Positions 11,901 to 24,409 are shown, numbered from the stretch's first letter. The stretch is DNA of 64,000 nt from Diospyros lotus (GCF_014633365.1 NC_068346.1:18001030-18065029), one strand, 5' to 3'. Made by a program: numbers and translations. Notes: a model not told the origin generated them from the sequence alone.

Positions 11901-13000
11901 TAAGAGATTAGCCTCTCTTATCTTATTCGTTCTGAAAAAGACAGTATAGAGTACAATAACAAAGTTCGCATATAAATGTTAATTCAGATGAACAGATTGA
12001 ATAATAAAGGAACTTGAGAATAGAATGTACCTTGCAGATGTAGAGATTTTGAAACCTTAGCTGTCGATAAGAGATTTCTAAGGAAGAATGAAAGGAACAA
12101 TGATTTAATTTAGATGAGAATTGTCTTTCATCAAAACCGTAAGTTTTTGTTTGATTTCTGAAAATAATAATGTGATTGTATATTTAATTCGAGTGGATTT
12201 TAAGTGGTATTGACTTTTAGGGTTAATCTCGAGGTTGAGTGATAATCAAATGGATTTTACAATCACTTGAGTGCTATTTGGACTATGAAGGACAGACTCT
12301 CGATTTCTTTGAAAGTTGTCAACTATTTGGGAGATACTTGAGTATTGTTTAAGGTGTTTCTATCCTATAGATGTTTGAAATGTTAAATCAATTAATGCTT
12401 ATCGATAATCGATTGGTACTTGGATTCACTCATATGGGGATTTAGAGACAATAGAGTGAAGAAGGAGTTTGATTTATTTACTTTTTCTATTTCTTATTGT
12501 TTTTTAGTATTTCAAGTTTTCACTCGATTTGATTTTCAACCCCATGATCAGATACTTTAAGAATACATCAGAGTATTTTCAATTTAATTTGAGTAGATTT
12601 TAAGCTCGCTAACTTAGCCCTTTGTTTACTCGATTTTCAATCAATTTTGATATTTGTCTTGATGGTTTATCTTTTATTTCTATCCTTTTGCTTATATCTC
12701 AAGAATTGTATAAGCTAGAGTTTTGATCAGAAGAACATATTTGCAAAAGAGAGTAACTATAATTAAGTTAAAGAGAAGCACTAAAGATATTACATCTTAA
12801 GACAAATTGAGAGTACTTAGGAATAAAGGATTACAACATTTGAATCAATTCCTAGACTCTTGAACTTTCACAAACATTTTTTCTCCTTTTCAATGTTGTT
12901 CTTCTTCCCTTTCTTCTTCTTCTTCTTCCTCGTCTAGATCAAAGATTGAGAGCTGCTTCTTTTGGAGCTCTAGTCCTTGGTCTTCCAAATATGACAAGGA
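11900..13000. other. DNA between the two transposon-protein copies
   Basis: AT-rich sequence with many 'gattttgat/ggattttaagt' phrases and a (ttc)n pyrimidine tract near 12905-12940. Probably internal or LTR sequence of the same degraded elements. No gene seen. Confidence 0.3.
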
Positions 13001-13007
13001 TTATTTG

Positions 13008-13907
13008 CTAGTTATGCTCCACTTTCTTTAGTTGTTTATCCATGCCTTCTACTTTCTGTATTATTTGCTGCTGAATCTCCTCCATTTTTCTCATTTCATC
13101 TTGATAGACTTGATGAATGGAGGTTGATTTTCCAGGAAGCTCTGGAACTTCAGATTGAGTTTTGAGGAATTTCAGAAGCAGGATGGAAGACATCTGTAGA
13201 GTTTTCGAAAAGAGTTGGTGAAGGGTTTGAAGCACCAGCTTGATCAAAGATTGGATTTGTGGAAGCTAAACAAGGATTTAAATGTATTTTAAAACACCAT
13301 GATCACAGAAAATTTTCATATGACTAAGAGAGAATTTTGAATAAGGCTAACAATCATGCCATATGGCAGTTTTCCAAAGGATCTATGAATGACAAATTTA
13401 TACATTTTATCAAAGATAAATGCAGGACGATTGAAATGAGTGTTAGAAATAACACACCACATGATTTTTAGATCATCTGCAGTGACATAATTTAAGGAAT
13501 CACAATAGGCATTAACAGAGGTAGCAATGAAGTGGTGGAGCAACTGATGCTCAGGGCAAGAAAGATAGTGGGATCCTATGGAATTATCAGGAGAAAAACT
13601 TCCATACTTCATTAAGATATGGAATGGATTCAAGGAGAGTTTTAGAAGCGATTAAGTCAAGAGCAGTGCAAAGTTGAAATGAAGTTAAGACATAATTTTG
13701 ACCTTAAAGGCTAAAACTTATACGGTCAATAGAATATGCTTCTTTCTTTTCTAAGGGAATAATTCTTAGGCAGACTAGAGTAGAACTCGGCAATGCCTCA
13801 GGAAAACAAGGATGGCTAAGGCTGGAGAGAGTCAACCAACCCATGTTGGTTAACCACGTTTTTAGATTTTTACCAAACCCTAGGACATCTAGATCTGGCC
13901 AAATCAA
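13008..13907 (-). pseudogene. Putative plant transposon protein fragment, copy 2
   Basis: On the minus strand the order is: a stretch from 13907 without clear similarity, then (13633-13316) a block with LLHHFIATSVNAYCDS, a D-D-L-K-I-M-W-C segment and SFGKLPYGMI, and finally (13247-13008) a Gln/Lys/Glu-rich probable coiled coil near the C-terminus. This order fits the putative plant transposon protein family (conserved block followed by a coiled-coil tail). Frames do not join, so it is broken. Copy 1 at 10980-11900 shares the central block, so the pair came from two insertions or a duplication. Confidence 0.55.
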
Positions 13908-13949
13908 AATTATTTCCTTATGTGATTCCCCTACATATATAGCACAGCC

Positions 13950-15480
13950 TAAACTAAAGCTTCTTGAAAGAAGTCCTTATACCTACTAGGTTTATCATCA
14001 GAAGATGAACTCGATTGCTTTGATTAATTTTGGTTAAAAATACAAAATTATTATTTGTATTTTTTATTAATTTTGGTTAAAAAGTATTCGCATGGCTCGT
14101 GTTACCATTCACAAGCTTACACTAAAAATTTTATTTTCTTTCTTCAAGAACCAATCGACTAGATTCATATACCAATCGAATGCTACGAGAATTGACTCTA
14201 TTACTTTTTATTAGAAATTTGTTAGATTTGAGTTAATTATTTTTAGACTAATCAATCATTCAAATATTAAAAATCTTTACTCAACTTCTTGAATACTAAA
14301 TATTTGACTCAAAGAGATTTTGCGAATGTTAAAAACAAATTTATCCTTAGATTTTATCTTGTCCTACTATTATTGCCTAAAAAAATTTACAGATTAAGAA
14401 GACTAATCCTAAGATACACTTGATTGGGAATCTTGATTCCTTCGAGTGTCCTATAGGTGTTTATAACTCTCTTTCGATAAACACCTATTTTTTACATGTC
14501 TTGAGTAATTGATTTATATTACTCATCTATTTTTTTCTTAGATATAAGTATTATATTTAAATAAGAATAAAAAAGTAAATGAGCATTGTAAGAGATAATA
14601 AACAATTGAAATAGTAAATAATTTACCAATAACATAAGACTTAAAAATAAATGAATTAACAATAAACTAAATAAGTATAAATTTAATGCATGAATTAAAT
14701 TAAGCAAGCAATAATTTGAAAGAAAATACTATTTGTACTTCTTGGACTTGGGCGCTGCACAATACAGCTAAAATGATAAAAATATTCCTCACCCAATGCG
14801 GTAAGGTGACACGAGAGATATTTTAGTCATTTGCACACGTGTGTGTAGCTCAAGATGTAGCCCTTAATATACAAGTAGCATGGTCCTAATTTGAATCGGC
14901 AATAGTATAAGGCATAATTAAGAGCATAAATAAATAAAGTTAAATTAAGAACAGATGTGAGAGTAAACATAATCAAATAAATAAATATATTCAAGATAAA
15001 ATTAAAATCTCTCTCTCAATAGTTGTTGATTTCCAATTTTATAGCTTAAACAGATAAAAGAAATCTGATTCCTCTTTGGTCAATAAAACAGCATACGTTT
15101 TGAGACATATTTGAGAAATCAATTTGACATTTGCCAATGGCATGATTTTTGAATATACACTTTTAATATAGCCAATTAGCATAAATAAGACATGAAATGC
15201 TAAGTAATCACGTTATGATTATACCTTAATTATACTCTTATCTTGAACGAGCATCTTAGCATTCCCTTTGAGTTTGGAGAAATCCATTTCCTTGACACAC
15301 TGAATGATTTTGTAGCACTTCCCTTATTTTTTACTATCATTGGAGATTTTCATCTAAAACCTGACAGTGCAACTCTAAAATTCATCCTTCTTAAATATGG
15401 ACTTATAGAACTTGGAAGGAATCCTTTTTTATACCCATTTTCTTCAGGTCCTTAAAAGGTTAGTGTTAAGCTCAAAGGTA
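13950..15480. other. AT-rich non-coding stretch
   Basis: No gene is supported. A 70-codon open stretch at 15243-15455 has no recognised similarity. The one structured item is the MITE-like block at 14748-14872. Confidence 0.35.
14748..14872. mobile_element. MITE-like element, same family as 36062-36232
   Basis: An inverted-repeat block of about 125 bp: the left end contains cttggacttgggcgctgcac then aaatgataaaaatattc; the reversed right end contains cttgagctacacacacg then aaatgactaaaatatc. The middle has 'ggtaaggtgac', matching 'ggtaagacgatg' in the second copy. Target duplication not resolved. Confidence 0.45.
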
Positions 15481-15539
15481 AATAAATAATATTTTAATGA
15501 TAATAAAAATATTTTTATGATATAAATATATTAACTTAT

Positions 15540-16800
15540 ACCCGTGCCTAAAGGCATAGTGTAAATAATATTAAGATTAAAATATAATTATAATTTATAC
15601 ATATTATATTAAAAATTATGAAGAATTTGTAACAATTTTGCTTGTATTAAATACTTTATAAAATTCAAATAATAAACAAACATATAAGAGTTATAATGTT
15701 CACCAATATATTGCAAATCAAAATATAAGAGCAAGTAAAAAAAATTGTAAACACTGAACAAAAAATAAAAATTAGAATTATTGTATACACTTGTTAACAT
15801 TTTATAATAAAAAAAATACTAAATCTATATAATAAAGCACATCAGTAAGTGTTACACAATCTGAACAAATTAAATTAAAAATTAAATATCAAACAATACA
15901 TACCAATTGCCATGGCTGCAATCGTGAGTGGTCGAGAACCCTTATGTTCCCGAATCTTGTGTTTCCAAACCCTTGTGCCTAAATTAAAAAATAAAATTAA
16001 TAAAATAAAAAAAAATGAATTCTTTTTAAATATTTTCACAAAAAATAAAAAAATAAAAACACCAGGAAGGGAGCCCGACCCGCAAAACCCACCTATCAAC
16101 AATTTTCAAACAACACCAACCAAGGGTTTAATTCAACCAAACCAATACTTATTTTACATTGTCCCGCATAATGTAAATAATTTAAAAATAATTATTTTTA
16201 CATCAATCAATCTAGAGGAGAAACCCAGCAAACGCTTACACCCGCGTCATCTCTTTGGCTGCCTCCTTTATGCTAAAACCCACCCATCAACAATGTCATT
16301 TCCCCCATTTTTCTCCTTTTTTTTTATATTTTTTATTTTCTTTTATTTTTCCCTTTTTTTCTTTATTTTCTTTTTTTTCCTTCTCATATTCTTCTTCCTC
16401 CCACCTACGCCAGCTGCCTCCAATCACTGATTGGGGGCGATCAGCGGCCAACCGATGTGAGCACCGTCGTCGCCCCCTACCGTTGTGAGCAGCATTTGTC
16501 GTCCGTTGCCCCACGCAGCGAGCACATCGCGCAAGTGTATGTGTGTATATGTGTATGTGTGTATATATACGTATGCGTATGTGTGTGTATATATGCATCT
16601 GTATGTATATGCCTGTGTGAGAGAGTGAGTGGGTGGGTCTGTGAGAGAAGGGGAGTGGAAGAGAGAGAAAAATTGAGCAAGGAGTCTAATTCATCTCAGC
16701 TATTCACTAACATTCAGAACTCATCTCAATCATAGGATCAAAATGTATCTCTAATACATTTTAGACATTTTCAAAAAATTATTTTGCTTTATTATACAAA
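15540..16800 (+). repeat. Unclassified repeat with GC-rich core and TG/TA microsatellite (copy A)
   Basis: The order is: an AT-rich head with 'acccgtgcctaaaggca' (15541), a long T/C-rich tract (about 16300-16400), a GC-rich CCG-type stretch (16400-16530), a TG/TA microsatellite, and a tail with 'ataggatcaaaatgt', 'agacatttt' and 'ttattatacaaatag'. The same order recurs in copy B (17990-21190 with a nested LTR). Short open frames here are byproducts of the low-complexity sequence. It could be a MULE-, Helitron- or other non-autonomous element; termini were not fixed. Confidence 0.45.
16535..16617. repeat. (TG/TA)n microsatellite
   Basis: Interrupted dinucleotide run of TG and TA steps, for example gtatgtgtgtatatgtgtat. 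It sits at the same relative place as the run at 18372-18465 in the related repeat. Confidence 0.85.
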
Positions 16801-16849
16801 TAGTTACCATGCGTACTTATTTTTAACCAACTGAGAATTGCATAGGGAT

Positions 16850-17990
16850 TGAAGAATACTATGATAGGGTTAAGAAATTGTCTTGAAACGACCAATTCTC
16901 GACTTGCATACACTCCCGCTAGCTCGAAACCTTCTTGGTTGCCACCCTGTGCCTTGATTCTATTTTCGAGCCTCTGACACGGTCCTCGAATCTCAAATTA
17001 ATTTTCAAAAAGATACACACATATATATGGTGTTGATGAAACATTGTTGATTATTTCTGTGTGGGAAGTTCTGTAGGTGCGTCAATATACAAATTTGTTA
17101 TTGCTGCTTGTTTGTTGGGTCTGTAGTATTTTCAGGAGGTTTGCTGTTATTATAGTTATATTTGTATTGCTATTCCAACAGGTAATCCAAATGTCTAAAC
17201 CACATAAATCATACAATGTTGTGTTGCATGTGATGACCATGCGCCGATGTTTTGGACGAGAGTCAAATAGTTTCAATACACAAAATTAATTTAAATATAA
17301 TTTTTTTATAATTTTATTTTTATCGATAATTTAATTTAAATATCATTTTAAATAAACAAAATTAAATTTACATAATAAAAAAAGAAAATGGCTATAATGC
17401 TTTCGATTAATTTTAAATAATTACATATAATTCTATTATTACAAATCATTGACAATTAAAATACCAAACTTACAGCTAAGTAAAAGAAATTTTTACCACT
17501 TGATAATTTGGGAAGGAAAAATAAATAAAAAAGTAAAAAAGTATATCAACTAACTTTAAACAGATCTTAAACCTAAGCAAAATCTCAATTTATTCAAAAA
17601 AAAATACAAAAAATAATTCGTCCATAACACAACAAAATCCATTTCATTTTTGAATTTTGGTAGTAAGATAATTTTTAAAGAATTAACTTTGTTAAGTTTT
17701 CTTATTTTTGTCTTAGTAAACATGGTTTTTTTATTGACATTTTAAATAATAATTCCTTAAAATTTCTTATTTTTTTATTTAACATAGTTTTTGATTGAAT
17801 TTTAAAACACTATTTTTGTATTCTAATTTTTAAAGTTAAAATTACTTTACTTTCGCAATTAAAGATAAATTTGAGATTAATTTGATTTTGTTACTTAAAA
17901 ATAAATTGAATTGTGCTTAATTAAGATTTTGCTTGAGTTTATGAATTGATTAGGGTTAGTAGTTAAATTCCTTTATTTTTTTTCTATTTT
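16850..17990. other. AT-rich DNA, no gene seen
   Basis: Very AT-rich, with many 'taatttaaat' and 'ttatttttt' phrases. It may be the head of repeat copy B. Nothing coding is supported. Confidence 0.35.
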
Positions 17991-18371
17991 TCCTTTTAAA
18001 TTATTAATCGTCGTTACTTTTTTCGACTTAAAACTAAGTTTGATATTTTTCTTTATTTATTTTTTATTTTTTCTACCTTTCTCTTCTTCTTCATGCTCAC
18101 AGCCCGCTGCGCGTAGAGTCGTCGTCGATCAGCGTCGCCTGGGCCTCCTCCAGCCACCATTGCAACCAGCCTAGTCGCCTCTGACCGTTGCAAGCCACTG
18201 CAGTTGGTCCCCTGTGTCTCCAGCCATCGATTGTCGCAGCTACTTCAGCCATTGCCGACCACCGACGCTCTTGGCCACTTCGCCGCGGTTGCCTTCCACC
18301 TTCGCTGAGACCCCGACCAGCCTCTATAATCGACCACCGCTACTGCGCGGCCGCCCCTGCCATTGGTTCGG

Positions 18372-18465
18372 TGTGTATATAGATATATATATGTGTCTGT
18401 GTGTATATGAAAGATGACCTATGTGTATATATATATATATGTGGCTGTGTGTGTATATGAAATAT
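18372..18465. repeat. (TG/TA)n microsatellite
   Basis: Two runs, 'gtgtatatagatatatatat' and 'gtgtatatatatatatatgt', separated by a short spacer. It is part of repeat copy B. Confidence 0.85.
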
Positions 18466-18479
18466 GGTTGCGCTGTGGG

Positions 18480-21040
18480 TGTAACACCCCGCTTTTCTCT
18501 TACCAAGCGTGTTACTATGCTGGGGTCCAAAATATACATAAATTATTTTTTTCTTTCTTTCTCAGTACATAACTTAAACCTTAAGTACCAAATTCCAAAC
18601 AAAACCCCCAGCAAATCATTAAAAATGCAGAAGCGATAATCGAAACCTGATATGGTACATAATCAAATCATTTTATTTATAACATAAGAATTCGTACCAT
18701 AGTTAACATCATATCCTCAATATTAAAATACATAAATACATGGAGATTCCAAAATATTCTAACAAGGCTAATCATCAATAAAATATCAGCTAAAACATAT
18801 CCGAGTCAGCTCGCTGAATTCATCGGCCATGCCATCACGTGCCGTCTCATCTCAACCTGCTCCTTGCCTAAGCTGCAAGTCTAAACTGAAACGTTGAATG
18901 TTCTAGGGGCATAACCTATTAGAAGATGAAACTTCTAGTGAGGGTCCAAAACATATATATGAATGCATGATGCAATAACATGAACAACATTTGCCCTTTA
19001 ATATAACTTCCCAGGCCCACCAACCCGGCACGAAATCCTAGGCAAATCCCGAACCTTTGTAGGATAAACCTAATATTATTCCATCATTGCCCTAGGGGAA
19101 TTAAGGCTACACTCTGGGGGCGACATCCTATCCCTATGCATAAATATCAATGTGACAATAATATCGTGTCATGCAATTATCACGACTTTCCATGCAATAT
19201 GACAAAATGAATATTGCATTTATAACAACATGCATATATGACAACCATATCATGAATATAAGTTCTTGTGAGAAAACCACTCAAAAACCATAGTTAGGAT
19301 AGGAAAACTCACCTTTGCCCTAAAGACCAAGATACCTCGAAGAGCGTGCATTGCATCGATATGCGTGTCTGACCTCGATTTTTGTGCCAACTTTCAAAAG
19401 TTGCACCAATCACATCATCTCAATCACCTCAATCATAAAATAATATTTCATCACTAAATCTCCTCAATATTCCATTTATTTCATTTTTCCTTTATTTTCT
19501 CTCATTTTTCCTTTCCAAAAATCCCAATAAATACCTCGGGACTATTTTCTCAAATCTAATTTTACCACAATTCATTATAGGTTATAAACTTCAAGGGAAA
19601 AATACTGAACTTACCCAGATGTTGTGTTTTCACGCAAAACGAGGTTCTTTGATGCTAAAACCGAGACATTGGGAATCCCAACTTCAAATCTTTTTGCACT
19701 AACCTCCATAAAACATTTTTCTAGATTTTTAGGCATTTTTCCCAGATTTTTCCAGCCACCCACACGCCCCCACGCCCTGGTGAATGGGCTGCGTGTGCTA
19801 ACCAGCGCGTGTGGCCCACGCGCCGGTCATCTTCTCCGACGCTGGCCATGCCGACGATGCTGGTTTCCGATGCCATCTTCTTCTCCTCTTCTAGTCGATC
19901 CTCATAGCCAAGTTTGAGCCTCAAAAGAGCACCGGAAGAGCTCCCATGGGGGCCTCGAACGTTTGGCCAAGCGGACCACCTCTGGAAGGCCTCGAAACCC
20001 CCTGAAACTTTCTCCAAAATTCTCCAAACTTACCAGAAATGCTCTTCTCACTATGGGCAACAAAAGCCCCTTAAAATGGAACGCTAATTCGTTCAATAAA
20101 TAGGTCGATTTGAAGCTCGAAAACCCTCCTTTTCGGCCATCACAAAACCCCTATTTATAGGCATCATCGATGCCTCAAATGCCTCAGATCGGTTAGCCCA
20201 TGAGCCTTAGAGCATAACCTTTCCTTAGATCGACCTAAATCACCAACACCCGACCACAAAAAAGAGTTGGAGGCTTTGATAAAAATGATCGAACTTTCAA
20301 TCGCTTTTCTTGCTTTTCCGGCCTACCCAATGGCCATTCTCGGCCTATGTTTTAACAAAAGATGCTCCCTAGACTTTCCTCATGCTATCCCTGTGGCTGA
20401 AAGCGACCATGGCTGATCGGCCATGTGCTGGTCAGATTTGCTCATGCTGCCATTTTTGCGTTTTTGCACTTTGGCCCCTCTAAGTTTTGGCTATTATCAC
20501 TTTAGCCCATTTCACTTAACCCCTCCACTTTCCAATATTGAATTTAGGACCCTCGGGTCCTAAAACATCATTTTGACCCCTGAAGATTCCAAAAAAATAT
20601 CATTTCGGCCTCTCTCTAGCAATTTTGAAAAACTACACTTAGGCCTGAATCTTCGTTTTGGCCCTAAACCTCTTTGTTTCTTCCTTAAACCACTGAAGGG
20701 TTGTTCCTTATGAAAAACCAAAGCCTCCTCAAGCTTCCATTGACTTCCGAGAAGTCATCTATGATTATTCGGTATTGCAACCTAATTGGCAGCTGTATTT
20801 TAGCTATACAGAAAACTGTTCCCGATCCAATTTCTTTCGGCATCATAAATCCTATCTCGGGGTGCTTGTTAATGCCACATCATTTTCCTTTGGCATCTCG
20901 GCTCCAGGACAATCCCAGCAATTGATTCGGTCATCTATACGATAATAAATTACCGTTATACCCTTCATTTATCCTTAAATTCCATTTTTACCCTCAAGAT
21001 AATTTACTCTTAACTCCTTTAGAATTTTTTGGGTATTACA
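18480..21040 (-). mobile_element. Solo LTR, TGTAA-type family, minus orientation
   Basis: A 2561-bp element running from TGTAACACCCC to TGGGTATTACA on the + strand, so its sense strand begins TGTAATACCC. Perfect 5-bp duplication gtggg at 18475-18479 and 21041-21045. The reversed TATA box is at 20152-20159, about 880 bp from the element's 5' end, matching 29339-32378 (881) and 6529-8884 (863); this fixes the orientation. Open frames inside are not genes. Confidence 0.82.
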
Positions 21041-21206
21041 GTGGGTGTGTTTGGAAGGAAGATGGTTGCGCTATGCGTGGCTGTGGGTGGGAAAATTTTT
21101 AACCCCAGCCATCAATCCATCAGAAATTGATCCTAGCCATTCAAATGTCTCCCCTTTGAGACATTTCCAAAAACCATTGTGTTTTATTATATAGATTTTT
21201 TATTCA

Positions 21207-21556
21207 TACAAAAAGTAAATTTATTTTGAATTAAAAGTGAATACAAAAAATAAATTTATTTTGAATTAAAGGTGGATTGTTTTTAGACATGTTTCCTTGT
21301 TTTGATCATTTATGTCTCAAAAACTTATGTTTGAATTTTCATATCTTGATAAATGTATCTCTTACTCGTGCAAAAAATAAATTTATTTTGAATTAAAGAT
21401 AAATTACTTTTAGACATGTTTCATTGTTTTAATCATTTATATCTCAAAAGTTTATGTTTGAATTTTCATATTTTGATAAATATATTTTTTATTCATGTAA
21501 AAAATAAATTTTTTTTGAATTAAAGGTGAGTTACTTTTAGACATGTTTCCTTGTTT
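21207..21556. repeat. 127-bp tandem repeat, about 2.5 units
   Basis: The phrase aaaaaataaattt recurs at 21245, 21372 and 21499, giving an exact 127-bp period. Each unit continues with 'ttagacatgtttc', 'tgttttgatcattta' and 'gaattttcatat'. A partial unit precedes. No coding content. Confidence 0.88.
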
Positions 21557-22133
21557 TGTTCCTTGTTGTTCGAAAAAAATTATTATTATTTTTTTAAATT
21601 TTAAACTTCGTATTAACCATTTCTTTAACGGTTAGTTTGTTTAGAAAATGTATAGATATAGGATAAGTATGGAAGCTCAAAGTAGAACAAACTTGATAAA
21701 GCATTCAAATAAGAGTGAGAATATTCAAAGTGCTGGAAGTGTGTTGGTTGGTGAAATTCTCAATCGTTGGCAATTTGTTTGTTATTGTTTTTTGTTGTAA
21801 TTTTATTGTTTTTACTCATTTGTTGTGTGAGGGGATTGTATTTGCTACCAGTGTACTAATGGTTCTTACTTAGGCAAGGGATTGTATGTTGGTTTTAACT
21901 CCAATTAAAAGTTAATGTTAATTCTCTTTAATGGAACCTCAAGCTAAGTCTTAAGAAAAATGAGTAGGCTCTTTAGAGCTAAAGCTCTATAAATATTCTT
22001 TGTTCTCTGTGGTTGTTTGATTTTATTATGTTTATTCATATTGCAATCACCACATATTAAAATCACAAATTCAACAATTTTCAACAAGAGCTAAAATGAT
22101 TAATTTTCAAAAAATCCAATTCACCCTCTTGGG
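21557..22133 (+). mobile_element. LTR remnant (possibly SIRE-like) into which the hAT inserted
   Basis: A TATA box (tataaata) lies at 21988-21995 and the right end reads 'ccaattcaccctcttggg'. The matching motif at 35050-35070 ends a similar AT-rich LTR remnant. The hAT element at 22134 interrupts this motif, which resumes as ctcttagg at 32502. Assignment is by resemblance of the end motif only. Confidence 0.35.
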
Positions 22134-22299
22134 TAGGGCTGTGCAATGGTTCAATTAATTGTATATGAATGATCAGTTCGGTTAGTAGATTGAGGGAAAT
22201 CAGTTATCAATTCGGTTATCGATTTTTGGAGTCAAAATAACAGAATAAATTGAACCGGCTGACATTAGAAATGATGTCGTTTGGTTATTCATAAAATGA

Positions 22300-22661
22300 C
22301 ATAGTTTCATGAATAAACCCATCCGTGTATTCCCAAGTAGACGAGGCTTCACTCACACTTCACACAGCCTATCCGAGATTTCGAGCATTCGACGAGCCGA
22401 GAGAAAAAGAGATCGAGAGAGAGAAACCCTAACCGAGAGAAATCCTACTGTCGATTCATCGTCATCAATAAGCTCCTTCCCTCCTTCTTTCTTACTACTA
22501 ACTGAAACCCTAATCTTAAATCCTAATCGGTTATCATCGATTAGTTTCGATTCTTTTGATGATATCGACCCATATCACACTAACAACCCCACTGAAGACT
22601 GAACCGATAGACTTCCTTCCCTTGTGTGCTTTGACGATCGACCCACACCGATGATTGACAG
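22300..22661 (+). other. Probable 5' leader exon of the hAT transposase
   Basis: The sequence changes to a plant 5'-UTR-like composition with 'gagagaaaccctaacc' near 22424. A good splice donor follows (gacagag|gttagt, about 22661). A coding start in the leader is possible but not needed, because the recognisable transposase begins at 23668, right after an acceptor (attttag). Confidence 0.4.
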
Positions 22662-23667
22662 AGGTTAGTTTCGAATTTTTTTTTTTATGTTAGGGTTTAG
22701 GGTTTCTCAAATTTGGGGACTTTTTAGTTACGAAAACATTGTTGTCTCTAGGGGGTCTCTCATTCTCTTTATCGTTTCTTATTATTGCCATTCTTCTTGA
22801 TTGATGCTAGTAACTTGTTTATTTAGGTTTAATTTTTTCCTCAAATCTGTTTCGTGTTGTTGCTGCTGCTGTTGTCCAGGTTGGTGCATTTTTTTAGTCT
22901 ATATATTTTTAGAGCTATATGTGGGTTGGATTGAGTGGCTCAATGCTTTGATTATTTTGTCATATTTTAGGGTTTATATCATACTTTATTCTTTACTATA
23001 GTCTATATATTACCTCTTCTATGAACTTTGTCTTCTATTGAATTTTAATTACAACCCCTTAATGTTAAAACCCTTTATAACTATGATTACTTAGTCTTCT
23101 TCATGAAAGGAAATGGAGTTTATTTCATGCCTCCAATTTTGGTTCAATTTATCAATTTAAGACTCTTTATGACTATGATTATGGGGTAGTTTTCTATTGC
23201 TTTCATCTGTTTGACATTGAAGTTATGGATGTGTATATAGAAGTGTAAACTTACATGAGATATTTTTCACCTGAAATGTTATCTTAGTTTTAGAAGCATG
23301 CGACCTATTGATCTGTTATGTGATCGTTTGATGTTGATTATACCTTATGGAATTTGCTATTAATTCCTTGATTATGCGTTCATTGTTTTTAGATTTTGGT
23401 TTGGTTCTTCTTCCTTTCTGTTATGTTGTTATATGGTCATAATATCTTTAGTGTGTGTTTCTCTCTCTTTTGTTCTGGTTTTATATAGGAAGTGGTCATT
23501 TTCTCATGTTCTAATGCTAGTACTAGGAGTCTAAGACAGGGATAGAATTTTGATTACAACTATTTAATTTTTCTTTTTAATCAAAAGAGTGTAACTCAAT
23601 CACAAGAAGACATTTAAACTTACTCTTTAAATACAATACATATTAATTACAATTGTATTAATTTTAG

Positions 23668-24409
23668 ATGGCAAGAGAAGAAGACATGAGTCGCACCACA
23701 AACATCCCTAGTATGGATGATAGTTCAAGGCTTGCACCAATGCCAATGGCACCAGGCTAAGGTAGCCAATCTCAAGTTGATGACGTGCAACATCACTAGG
23801 AAAGGCAAAGAGAAAAACAATAAGAGTAGGTCAAATGTGTGGGATCATTTTACCAAATTCACAAATTCAGAGGGTCAGATTAAATGGAGATAAAACTATT
23901 GTTCTAGGGAGTTTCATTGTGATCCAAAAAAAAATGAGACTACGGCTTTAAGAAATCATATGGGAGCATGTAAAAAACACCCTCATGCTTTAGAAACCCA
24001 CCAAATGCAATTATAGCATTGTCATTGGATGTTACAACTAGATGGAATTCCACATACTTGATGTAAGAGAACGCTCAAAAGTACCAAATGCAATTATAGC
24101 ATTGTAGTTGGATGTTGCAACTAAATGGAATTCCACACACTTGATGTTAGAGAACGCTCAAAAGTATGAGTGAGCTTTTAAGAGATTTGATGAGGAAGAA
24201 CCTTATTTTATGCTTGATCTTGGTATAAGTAATTGGAATAATTGGATGAAGGTCAGAATGTTTGTTAGAGTGTTAAAACAATTTTATGAGCTTACTTTAT
24301 GGGTTTTGGGATCTTTATATATCACCTCTAACACATTTTTCCATGAGACTGGTATCGTTCATTGTTTCTTACATGAGTGGCAGGAGGGTGACGATCTTGA
24401 GTTGAGTGA
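23668..24409 (+). pseudogene. hAT transposase, N-terminal half (BED finger and core), broken
   Basis: It starts ATGGCAAGAG directly after an acceptor-like attttag. A BED-type zinc finger can be followed at about 23825-23990: a V-W-D-H-F-T-K-F motif, the second Cys of the first pair (N-Y-C), and a C-terminal N-H-M-G-A-C-K-K-H stretch. A stop codon replaces the residue where the first zinc-binding Cys is expected. The core motif T-R-W-N-S-T, conserved in ricesleeper-type transposases, occurs twice because of an 83-bp tandem duplication that shifts the frame. A further conserved stretch follows (24210-24409, with FHETGIVHCFLHEW). The frame is then split by a solo LTR at 24410 and resumes at 26149. 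Confidence 0.78.
24001..24166 (+). repeat. 83-bp tandem duplication inside the transposase core
   Basis: Two adjacent copies beginning ccaaatgcaattatagcatt (24001 and 24084) cover the conserved R/K-W-N-S-T motif. They differ at several bases (tagatgg/taaatgg). As 83 is not a multiple of three, the duplication breaks the reading frame. Confidence 0.88.

Larger units (their letters stand above)
17990..21190 (+). repeat. Unclassified repeat with GC-rich core (copy B), split by a solo LTR
   Basis: Same order as copy A: T-rich tract (about 18000-18090), GC-rich stretch (18100-18370), TG/TA microsatellite, then, after the nested LTR 18480-21040, a tail with 'ttgatcctagcc', 'agacatttcc' and 'ttattatatagat'. 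The word 'gtgggtgtg' occurs in the tail, and the LTR duplicated gtggg on insertion. Confidence 0.45.

Noticed and set aside
15243..15455. 70-codon open frame
   Set aside because: No recognisable domain or similarity; not enough to call a gene in AT-rich DNA.
16296..16735. Open frames on both strands rich in Tyr/Ile/His/Thr or Phe/Lys
   Set aside because: They are translations of the T-rich tract and TG/TA microsatellite, with no protein similarity.
19624..20096. Open frames on both strands, 64-98 codons
   Set aside because: They lie inside solo LTR 18480-21040 and look like chance frames in its more GC-rich part.
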